The notes under the pieces: model-generated
What the model was told of the DNA's origin: nothing
The model's database searches: none
Seen by the model: only the letters and a program-made list of their open reading frames with translations
NCBI RefSeq assembly: GCF_963576545.1
Contig: NW_026870595.1
Coordinates: 1 to 64,000, forward strand
Origin: Limanda limanda
Lineage: Eukaryota > Chordata > Actinopteri > Pleuronectiformes > Pleuronectidae
Direction of reading: 5' to 3'
DNA: 64,000 nt
In this document: positions 49,890 through 60,238 of the stretch, in pieces
Layout of the letters: the number at the start of each line of letters is the position of its first letter
Position numbering within the stretch: the stretch's first letter is position 1
Made by a program: the position numbers and the translations under genes

Positions 49890-52368
49890 ATGTCACTAAA
49901 CAGCTGGAAACGGGGAGATAAGCCTTTTTTGGAAGCATTGATTAAGATTTCTGACTTTTTCATCACATGTCAGCCCAAGTGTCAGAAAAGCGCTGGAAAC
50001 AGGGAGATCTGCCTTTATTTGGAAGAAAAGGTTAAATTCTTGAATTTTTCATCACACATCATCCCAAATGTCACTAAACAGCTGGAATCGGGGAGATAAG
50101 CCTTTTTTGTAACCATTGATTAACATTTTGACTTTTTCATCACATATCAGCTCCAGTGTCAGAAAAGCGCTGGAAACAGGGAGATCTGCCTTTTTTTGGA
50201 AGAAAAGGTTAAATTCTTGAATTTTTCATCACACATCATCCCAAATGTCACTAAACAGCTGGAAACGGGGAGCTAAGCCTTTTTTGGAACCATTGATTAA
50301 GATTTCTGACTTTTTCATCACATGTCAGCCCAAGTGTCAGAAAAGCGCTGGAAACAGGGAGATAAGCCTTTTTTGGAAGAAATGGTTATATTCTTGAATT
50401 TTTCATCACACATCATCCCAAATGTCACTAAACAGCTGGAAACGGGGAGATAAGCCTTTTTTGGAAGCATTGATTAAGATTTCTGACTTTTTCATCACAT
50501 GTCAGCCCAAGTGTCAGAAAAGCGCTGGAAACAGGGAGATCTGCCTTTTTTTGGAAGAAAAGGTTAAATTCTTGGATTTTTCATCACACATCATCCCAAA
50601 TGTCACTAAACAGCTGGAAACGGGGAGATAAGCCTTTTTTGGAACCATTGATTAAGATTTCTGACTTTTTCATCACATGTCAGCCCAAGTGTCAGAAAAG
50701 CGCTGGAAACAGGGAGATAAGCCTTTTTTGGAAGAAATGGTTAAATTCTTGAATTTTTCATCACACATCATCCCAAATGTCACTAATCAGCTGGAAACGG
50801 GGAGATAAGCCTTTTTTGGAACCATTGATTAAGATTTCTGACTTTTTCATCACATGTCAGCCCAAGTGTCAGAAAAGCGCTGGAAACAGGGAGATAAGCC
50901 TTTTTTGGAAGAAATGGTTAAATTCTCGAATTTTTCATCACACATCATCCCAAATGTCACTAAACAGCTGGAAACGGGGATATAAGCCTTTTTTGGAAGC
51001 ATTGTTTAAGATTTCTGACTTTTTCATCACATGTCAGCCCAAGTGTCAGAAAAGCGCTGGAAACAGGGAGATAAGCCTTTTTTGGAAGAAATGGTTAAAT
51101 TCTCGAATTTTTCATCACACATCATCCCAAATGTCACTAAACAGCTGGAAACGGGGATATAAGCCTTTTTTGGAAGCATTGATTAAGATTTCTGACTTTT
51201 TCATCACATGTCAGCCCAAGTGTCAGAAAAGCGCTGGAAACAGGGAGATAAGCCTTTTTTGGAAGAAATGGTTAAATTCTCGAATTTTTCATCACACATC
51301 ATCCCAAATGTCACTAAACAGCTGGAAACGGGGATATAAGCCTTTTTTGGAAGCATTGATTAAGATTTCTGACTTTTTCATCACATGTCAACCCAAGTGT
51401 CAGAAAAGCGCTGGAAACAGGGAGATAAGCCTTTTTTGGAAGAAATGGTTAAATTCTTGAATTTGTCATCACACATCATCCCAAATGTCACTAAACAGCT
51501 GGAAACGGGGAGATAAGCCTTTTTTGGAAGCAATGGTTAACATTTTGACTTTTTCATCACATATCAGCTCCAGTGTCAGAAAAGCGCTGGAAACAGGGAG
51601 ATCTGCCTTTTTTTGGAAGAAAAGGTTAAATTCTTGAATTTTTCATCACACATCATCCTAATGTCACTAAACAGCTGGAAACGGGGAGATAAGCCTTTTT
51701 TGGAACCATTGATTAAGATTTCTGACTTTTTCATCACATGTCAGCCCAAGTGTCAGAAAAGCGCTGGAAACAGGGAGATAAGCCTTTTTTGGAAGAAATG
51801 GTTAAATTCTCGAATTTTTCATCACACATCATCCCAAATGTCACTAAACAGCTGGAAACGGGGATATAAGCCTTTTTTGGAAGCATTGATTAAGATTTCT
51901 GACTTTTTCATCACATGTCAGCCCAAGTGTCAGAAAAGCGCTGGAAACAGGGAGATAAGCCTTTTTTGGAAGAAATGGTTAAATTCTTGAATTTGTCATC
52001 ACACATCATCCCAAATGTCACTAAACAGCTGGAAACGGGGAGATAAGCCTTTTTTGGAAGCAATGGTTAACATTTTGACCATTTCATCACATATCAGCTC
52101 CAGTGTCAGAAAAGCGCTGGAAACAGGGAGATCTGCCTTTTTTTGGAAGAAAAGGTTAAATTCTTGAATTTTTCATCACACATCATCCCAAATGTCACTA
52201 AACAGCTGGAAACGGGGAGCTAAGCCTTTTTTGGAAGCATTGATTAAGATTTCTGACTTTTTCATCACATGTCAGCCCAAGTGTCAGAAAAGCGCTGGAA
52301 ACAGGGAGATAAGCCTTTTTTGGAAGACATGGTTAAATTCTTGAATTTTTCATCACACATCATCCCAA
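49890..52368 (+). repeat. Right-flank higher-order unit, 2479 bp, 14 monomers
   Basis: Landmarks at 49890, 50422 and 50777 recur at 52369, 52901 and 53256, a constant 2479 bp shift. Tags shared by the two copies include GGAATCGGGGAG, TTTTTTGTAACCATTG, TTCTTGGATTTTTC and ACTAATCAGCTGG. This copy contains a run of TCTCGAAT monomers around 50.9-51.3 kb with no TGA between them. CATCCTAATG is near 51655 and ATTTTGACCATTTC near 52074. Private changes are CCTTTATTTGG near 50013 and GGTTATATTC near 50384. Confidence 0.85.
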
Positions 52369-54494
52369 ATGTCACTAAACAGCTGGAAACGGGGAGATAA
52401 GCCTTTTTTGGAAGCATTGATTAAGATTTCTGACTTTTTCATCACATGTCAGCCCAAGTGTCAGAAAAGCGCTGGAAACAGGGAGATCTGCCTTTTTTTG
52501 GAAGAAAAGGTTAAATTCTTGAATTTTTCATCACACATCATCCCAAATGTCACTAAACAGCTGGAATCGGGGAGATAAGCCTTTTTTGTAACCATTGATT
52601 AACATTTTGACTTTTTCATCACATATCAGCTCCAGTGTCAGAAAAGCGCTGGAAACAGGGAGATCTGCCTTTTTTTGGAAGAAAAGGTTAAATTCTTGAA
52701 TTTTTCATCACACATCATCCCAAATGTCACTAAACAGCTGGAAACGGGGAGCTAAGCCTTTTTTGGAACCATTGATTAAGATTTCTGACTTTTTCATCAC
52801 ATGTCAGCCCAAGTGTCAGAAAAGCGCTGGAAACAGGGAGATAAGCCTTTTTTGGAAGAAATGGTTAAATTCTTGAATTTTTCATCACACATCATCCCAA
52901 ATGTCACTAAACAGCTGGAAACGGGGAGATAAGCCTTTTTTGGAAGCATTGATTAAGATTTCTGACTTTTTCATCACATGTCAGCCCAAGTGTCAGAAAA
53001 GCGCTGGAAACAGGGAGATCTGCCTTTTTTTGGAAGAAAAGGTTAAATTCTTGGATTTTTCATCACACATCATCCCAAATGTCACTAAACAGCTGGAAAC
53101 GGGGAGATAAGCCTTTTTTGGAACCATTGATTAAGATTTCTGACTTTTTCATCACATGTCAGCCCAAGTGTCAGAAAAGCGCTGGAAACAGGGAGATAAG
53201 CCTTTTTTGGAAGAAATGGTTAAATTCTTGAATTTTTCATCACACATCATCCCAAATGTCACTAATCAGCTGGAAACGGGGAGATAAGCCTTTTTTGGAA
53301 CCATTGATTAAGATTTCTGACTTTTTCATCACATGTCAGCCCAAGTGTCAGAAAAGCGCTGGAAACAGGGAGATAAGCCTTTTTTGGAAGAAATGGTTAA
53401 ATTCTCGAATTTTTCATCACACATCATCCCAAATGTCACTAAACAGCTGGAAACGGGGATATAAGCCTTTTTTGGAAGCATTGATTAAGATTTCTGACTT
53501 TTTCATCACATGTCAGCCCAAGTGTCAGAAAAGCGCTGGAAACAGGGAGATAAGCCTTTTTTGGAAGAAATGGTTAAATTCTCGAATTTTTCATCACACA
53601 TCATCCCAAATGTCACTAAACAGCTGGAAACGGGGATATAAGCCTTTTTTGGAAGCATTGATTAAGATTTCTGACTTTTTCATCACATATCAGCTCCAGT
53701 GTCAGAAAAGCGCTGGAAACAGGGAGATCTGCCTTTTTTTGGAAGAAAAGGTTAAATTCTTGAATTTTTCATCACACATCATCCTAATGTCACTAAACAG
53801 CTGGAAACGGGGAGATAAGCCTTTTTTGGAACCATTGATTAAGATTTCTGACTTTTTCATCACATGTCAGCCCAAGTGTCAGAAAAGCGCTGGAAACAGG
53901 GAGATAAGCCTTTTTTGGAAGAAATGGTTAAATTCTCGAATTTTTCATCACACATCATCCCAAATGTCACTAAACAGCTGGAAACGGGGATATAAGCCTT
54001 TTTTGGAAGCATTGATTAAGATTTCTGACTTTTTCATCACATGTCAGCCCAAGTGTCAGAAAAGCGCTGGAAACAGGGAGATAAGCCTTTTTTGGAAGAA
54101 ATGGTTAAATTCTTGAATTTTTCATCACACATCATCCCAAATGTCACTAAACAGCTGGAAACGGGGAGATAAGCCTTTTTTGGAAGCAATGGTTAACATT
54201 TTGACCATTTCATCACATATCAGCTCCAGTGTCAGAAAAGCGCTGGAAACAGGGAGATCTGCCTTTTTTTGGAAGAAAAGGTTAAATTCTTGAATTTTTC
54301 ATCACACATCATCCCAAATGTCACTAAACAGCTGGAAACGGGGAGCTAAGCCTTTTTTGGAACCATTGATTAAGATTTCTGACTTTTTCATCACATGTCA
54401 GCCCAAGTGTCAGAAAAGCGCTGGAAACAGGGAGATAAGCCTTTTTTGGAAGAAATGGTTAAATTCTTGAATTTTTCATCACACATCATCCCAA
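52369..54494 (+). repeat. Right-flank higher-order unit, 2126 bp, 12 monomers
   Basis: This is the second copy of the preceding unit, shortened by two monomers. It keeps GGAATCGGGG, TTTTTTGTAACC, TTCTTGGATTTTTC, ACTAATCAGC, CATCCTAATG and ATTTTGACCATTTC in the same order. Near 53.65-53.70 kb an A1 head is joined to an A3 tail, and this hybrid accounts for the shortening: the monomers between the two parents in the 14-monomer unit are missing. Confidence 0.85.
53655..53702 (+). repeat. A1/A3 hybrid half-unit
   Basis: The half starts as A1 (GCATTGATTAAGATTTCTGAC) and finishes as A3 (ATATCAGCTCCAGTG). The same hybrid is present near 55250-55295 in the next unit, so it formed once and was then duplicated. 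A different hybrid, A2 start with ATTTTGAC and an A3 end, occurs near 7125, 12970, 18120, 25385, 31160, 34705, 38610 and 44100, and an A3 start with an A1 end occurs near 1980, 3930 and 5880. Confidence 0.8.
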
Positions 54495-56089
54495 ATGTCA
54501 CTAAACAGCTGGAAACGGGGAGATAAGCCTTTTTTGGAAGCATTGATTAAGATTTCTGACTTTTTTCATCACATGTCAGCCCAAGTGTCAGAAAAGCGCT
54601 GGAAACAGGGAGATCTGCCTTTTTTGGAAGAAAAGGTTAAATTCTTGAATTTTTCATCACACATCATCCCAAATGTCACCAAACAGCTGGAATCGGGGAG
54701 ATAAGCCTTTTTGTAACCATTGATTAACATTTTGACTTTTTCATCACATATCAGCTCCAGTGTCAGAAAAGCGCTGGAAACAGGGAGATCTGCCTTTTTT
54801 TGGAAGAAAAGGTTAAATTCTTGAATTTTTCATCACATCATCATCCCAAATGTCACTAAACAGCTGGAAACGGGGAGCTAAGCCTTTTTTGGAAGCATTG
54901 ATTAAGATTTCTGACTTTTTCATCACATGTCAGCCCAAGTGTCAGAAAAGCGCTGGAAACAGGGAGATCTGCCTTTTTTTGGAAGAAAAGGTTAAATTCT
55001 TGAATTTTTCATCACACATCATCCCAAATGTCACTAATCAGCTGGAAACGGGGAGATAAGCCTTTTTTGGAACCATTGATTAAGATTTCTGACTTTTTCA
55101 TCACATGTCAGCCCAAGTGTCAGAAAAGCGCTGGAAACAGGGAGATAAGCCTTTTTTGGAAGAAATGGTTAAATTCTCGAATTTTTCATCACACATCATC
55201 CCAAATGTCACTAAACAGCTGGAAACGGGGATATAAGCCTTTTTTGGAAGCATTGATTAAGATTTCTGACTTTTTCATCACATATCAGCTCCAGTGTCAG
55301 AAAAGCGCTGGAAACAGGGAGATCTGCCTTTTTTTGGAAGAAAAGGTTAAATTCTTGAATTTTTCATCACACATCATCCTAATGTCACTAAACAGCTGGA
55401 AACGGGGAGATAAGCCTTTTTTGGAACCATTGATTAAGATTTCTGACTTTTTCATCACATGTCAGCCCAAGTGTCAGAAAAGCGCTGGAAACAGGGAGAT
55501 AAGCCTTTTTTGGAAGAAATGGTTAAATTCTCGAATTTTTCATCACACATCATCCCAAATGTCACTAAACAGCTGGAAACGGGGATATAAGCCTTTTTTG
55601 GAAGCATTGATTAAGATTTCTGACTTTTTCATCACATGTCAGCCCAAGTGTCAGAAAAGCGCTGGAAACAGGGAGATAAGCCTTTTTTGGAAGAAATGGT
55701 TAAATTCTTGAATTTTTCATCACACATCATCCCAAATGTCACTAAACAGCTGGAAACGGGGAGATAAGCCTTTTTTGGAAGCAATGGTTAACATTTTGAC
55801 CATTTCATCACATATCAGCTCCAGTGTCAGAAAAGCGCTGGAAACAGGGAGATCTGCCTTTTTTTGGAAGAAAAGGTTAAATTCTTGAATTTTTCATCAC
55901 ACATCATCCCAAATGTCACTAAACAGCTGGAAACGGGGAGCTAAGCCTTTTTTGGAACCATTGATTAAGATTTCTGACTTTTTCATCACATGTCAGCCCA
56001 AGTGTCAGAAAAGCGCTGGAAACAGGGAGATAAGCCTTTTTTGGAAGAAATGGTTAAATTCTTGAATTTTTCATCACACATCATCCCAA
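54495..56089 (+). repeat. Right-flank higher-order unit, 1595 bp, 9 monomers
   Basis: The unit repeats at 56090 with a 1595 bp shift (54850 to 56445). It retains GGAATCGGGG with TTTTTGTAACC, ACTAATCAGC, the A1/A3 hybrid (~55.25-55.30 kb), CATCCTAATG and ATTTTGACCATTTC, but lacks the three monomers carrying TTCTTGGATTTTTC. The first 0.4 kb has several homopolymer length changes (six T near 54561, six T near 54620, five T near 54708) and an extra triplet in CACATCATCATCCC near 54836. Confidence 0.82.
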
Positions 56090-57398
56090 ATGTCACTAAA
56101 CAGCTGGAAACGGGGAGATAAGCCTTTTTTGGAAGCATTGATTAAGATTTCTGACTTTTTCATCACATGTCAGCCCAAGTGTCAGAAAAGCGCTGGAAAC
56201 AGGGAGATCTGCCTTTTTTTGGAAGAAAAGGTTAAATTCTTGAATTTTTCATCACACATCATCCCAAATGTCACCAAACAGCTGGAATCGGGGAGATAAG
56301 CCTTTTTTGTAACCATTGATTAACATTTTGACTTTTTCATCACATATCAGCTCCAGTGTCAGAAAAGCGCTGGAAACAGGGAGATCTGCCTTTTTTTGGA
56401 AGAAAAGGTTAAATTCTTGAATTTTTCATCACACATCATCCCAAATGTCACTAAACAGCTGGAAACGGGGAGCTAAGCCTTTTTTGGAAGCATTGATTAA
56501 GATTTCTGACTTTTTCATCACATGTCAGCCCAAGTGTCAGAAAAGCGCTGGAAACAGGGAGATCTGCCTTTTTTTGGAAGAAAAGGTTAAATTCTTGAAT
56601 TTTTCATCACACATCATCCCAAATGTCACTAAACAGCTGGAAACGGGGAGATAAGCCTTTTTTGGAACCATTGATTAAGATTTCTGACTTTTTCATCACA
56701 TGTCAGCCCAAGTGTCAGAAAAGCCTTTTTTGGAAGCAATGGTTAACATTTTGACTATTTCATCACATATCAGCTCCAGTGTCAGAAAAGCGCTGGAAAC
56801 AGGGAGATCTGCCTTTTTTTGGAAGAAAAGGTTAAATTCTTGAATTTTTCATCACACATCATCCCAAATGTCACTAATCAGCTGGAAACGGGGAGATAAG
56901 CCTTTTTTGGAACCATTGATTAAGATTTCTGACTTTTTCATCACATGTCAGCCCAAGTGTCAGAAAAGCGCTGGAAACAGGGAGATAAGCCTTTTTTGGA
57001 AGAAATGGTTAAATTCTCGAATTTTTCATCACACATCATCCCAAATGTCACTAAACAGCTGGAAACGGGGATATAAGCCTTTTTTGGAAGCATTGATTAA
57101 GATTTCTGACTTTTTCATCACATGTCAGCCCAAGTGTCAGAAAAGCGCTGGAAACAGGGAGATAAGCCTTTTTTGGAAGAAATGGTTAAATTCTTGAATT
57201 TGTCATCACACATCATCCCAAATGTCACTAAACAGCTGGAAACGGGGAGATAAGCCGTTTTTGGAAGCAATGGTTAAAATTTTGACTTTTTCATCACATA
57301 TCAGCTCCAGTGTCAGAAAAGCGCTGGAAACAGGGAGATCTGCCTTTTTTTGGAAGAAAAGGTTAAATTCTTGAATTTTTCATCACACATCATCCCAA
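56090..57398 (+). repeat. Right-flank higher-order unit with internal deletion, 1309 bp
   Basis: The unit starts like the 9-monomer unit (CACCAAACAGC, GGAATCGGGG, TTTTTTGTAACC, then GGGGAGCTAAGCC at 56.47 kb). A 109 bp deletion at about 56.72 kb makes its length equal eight monomers minus 109 bp. After the deletion comes an A3 half with ATTTTGACTATTTC, a near relative of the ATTTTGACCATTTC tag, then the ACTAATCAGC monomer at 56868 and a TCTCGAAT pair. AAGCCGTTTTTGG near 57255 belongs to a tag class last seen at about 43.5 kb. Confidence 0.8.
56720..56725 (+). repeat. 109 bp deletion junction with AAGC microhomology
   Basis: GTGTCAGAAAAGC is joined directly to the CCTTTTTTGG of an A3 half, removing a B half and the start of the next A half. 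Landmarks on either side (56445 and 56868) are 423 bp apart, which is three monomers minus 109 bp. The four bases AAGC are present on both sides of the join in intact monomers (AAAAGCGCTGG and GATAAGCC), which suggests microhomology-mediated joining. Confidence 0.82.
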
Positions 57399-60238
57399 AT
57401 GTCACTAAACAGCTGGAAACGGGGAGATAAGCCTTTTTTGGAAGCATCGATTAAGATTTCTGACTTTTTCATCACATGTCAGCCCAAGTGTCAGAAAAGC
57501 GCTGGAAACAGGGAGATCTGCCTTTTTTTGGAAGAAAAGGTTAAATTCTTGAATTTTTCATCACACATCATCCCAAATGTCACTAAACAGCTGGAAACGG
57601 GGAGATAAGCCTTTTTTGGAAGCATTGATTAAGATATCTGACTTTTTCATCACATGTCAGCCCAAGTGTCAGAAAAGCGCTGGAAACAGGGAGATCTGCC
57701 TTTTTTTGGAAGAAAAGGTTAAATTCTTGAATTTTTCATCACACATCATCCCAAATGTCACTAAACAGCTGGAAACGGGGAGCTAAGCCTTTTTTGGAAC
57801 CATTGATTAAGATTTCTGACTTTTTCATCACCTGTCAGCCCAAGTGTCAGAAAAGCGCAGGAAACAGGGAGATAAGCCTTTTTTGGAAGAAATGGTTAAA
57901 TTCTTGAATTTTTCATCACACATCATCCCAAATGTCACTAAACAGCTGGAAACGGGGAGATAAGCCTTTTTTGGAAGCATTGATTAAGATTTCTGACTTT
58001 TTCATCACATGTCAGCCCAAGTGTCAGAAAAGCGCTGGAAACAGGGAGATCTGCCTTTTTTTGGAAGAAAAGGTTAAATTCTTGAATTTTTCATCACACA
58101 TCATCCCAAATGTCACTAAACAGCTGGAAACGGGGAGATAAGCCTTTTTTGGAACCATTGATTAACATTTTGACTTTTTCATCACATATCAGCTCCAGTG
58201 TCAGAAAAGCGCTGGAAACAGGGAGATAAGCCTTTTTTGGAAGAAATGGTTAAATTCTTGAATTTTTCATCACACATCATCCCAAATGTCACTAAACAGC
58301 TGGAAACGGGGAGATAAGCCGTTTTTGGAAGCAATGGTTAACATTTTGACTTTTTCATCACATATCAGCTCCAGTGTCAGAAAAGCGCTGGAAACAGGGA
58401 GATCTGCCTTTTTTTGGAAGAAAAGGTTAAATTCTTGAATTTTTCATCACACATCATCCCAAATGTCACTAAACAGCTGGAAACGGGGAGATAAGCCTTT
58501 TTTGGAAGCATCGATTAAGATTTCTGACTTTTTCATCACATGTCAGCCCAAGTGTCAGAAAAGCGCTGGAAACAGGGAGATCTGCCTTTTTTTGGAAGAA
58601 AAGGTTAAATTCTTGAATTTTTCATCACACATCATCCCAAATGTCACTAAACAGCTGGAAACGGGGAGATAAGCCTTTTTTGGAAGCATTGATTAAGATT
58701 TCTGACTTTTTCATCACATGTCAGCCCAAGTGTCAGAAAAGCGCTGGAAACAGGGAGATCTGCCTTTTTTTGGAAGAAAAGGTTAAATTCTTGAATTTTT
58801 CATCACACATCATCCCAAATGTCACTAAACAGCTGGAAACGGGGAGCTAAGCCTTTTTTGGAACCATTGATTAAGATTTCTGACTTTTTCATCACATGTC
58901 AGCCCAAAGTGTCAGAAAAGCACAGGAAACAGGGAGATAAGCCTTTTTTGGAAGAAATGGTTAAATTCTTGAATTTTTCATCACACATCATCCCAAATGT
59001 CACTAAACAGCTGGAAACGGGGAGATAAGCCTTTTTTGGAAGCATTGATTAAGATTTCTGACTTTTTCATCACATGTCAGCCCAAGTGTCAGAAAAGCGC
59101 TGGAAACAGGGAGATCTGCCTTTTTTTGGAAGAAAAGGTTAAATTCTTGAATTTTTCATCACACATCATCCCAAATGTCACTAAACAGCTGGAAACGGGG
59201 AGATAAGCCTTTTTTGGAAGCATTGATTAAGATTTCTGACTTTTTCATCACATGTCAGCCCAAGTGTCAGAAAAGCGCTGGAAACAGGGAGATCTGCCTT
59301 TTTTTGGAAGAAAAGGTTAAATTCTTGAATTTTTCATCACACATCATCCCAAATGTCACTAAACAGCTGGAAACGGGGAGCTAAGCCTTTTTTGGAACCA
59401 TTGATTAAGATTTCTGACTTTTTCATCACATGTCAGCCCAAAGTGTCAGAAAAGCGCAGGAAACAGGGAGATAAGCCTTTTTTGGAAGAATTGGTTAAAT
59501 TCTTGAATTTTTCATCACACATCATCCCAAATGTCACTAAACAGCTGGAAACGGGGAGATAAGCCTTTTTTGGAAGCATTGATTAAGATTTCTGACTTTT
59601 TCATCACATGTCAGCCCAAGTGTCAGAAAAGCGCTGGAAACAGGGAGATCTGCCTTTTTTTGGAAGAAAAGGTTAAATTCTTGAATTTTTCATCACACAT
59701 CATCCCAATTGTCACTAAACAGCTGGAAACGGGGAGATAAGCCTTTTTTGGAACCATTGATTAACATTTTGACTTTTTCATCACATATCAGCTCCAGTGT
59801 CAGAAAAGCGCTGGAAACAGGGAGATAAGCCTTTTTTGGAAGAAATGGTTAAATTCTTGAATTTTTCATCACACATCATCCCAAATGTCACTAAACAGCT
59901 GGAAACGGGGAGATAAGCCTTTTTTGGAAGCAATGGTTAACATTTTGACTTTTTCATCACATATCAGCTCCAGTGTCAGAAAAGCGCTGGAAACAGGGAG
60001 ATCTGCCTTTTTTTGGAAGAAAAGGTTAAATTCTTGAATTTTTCATCACTCATCATCCCAAATGTCACTAAACAGCTGGAAACGGGGAGATAAGCCTTTT
60101 TTGGAAGCATTGATTAAGATTTCTGACTTTTTCATCACATGTCAGCCCAAGTGTCAGAAAAGCGCTGGAAACAGGGAGATAAGCCTTTTTTTGAAGAAAT
60201 GGTTAAATTCTTGAATTTTTCATCACACATCATCCCAA
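57399..60238 (+). repeat. Right-flank block resembling the left flank, 2840 bp, 16 monomers
   Basis: Landmarks at 57399 and 57577 recur at 58463 and 58641 (1064 bp, 6 monomers), and those at 58819 and 58997 recur at 59353 and 59531 (534 bp, 3 monomers) with the private CCCAAAGTGTCAG at both. GCGCAGGAAAC and its variant GCACAGGAAAC occur near 57856, 58919 and 59455; elsewhere in the window this tag is seen only near 3450 and 5400. CCATTGATTAACAT is present near 58155 and 59755, as in the left flank. The type order from 57577 matches that from 5121. Confidence 0.8.
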
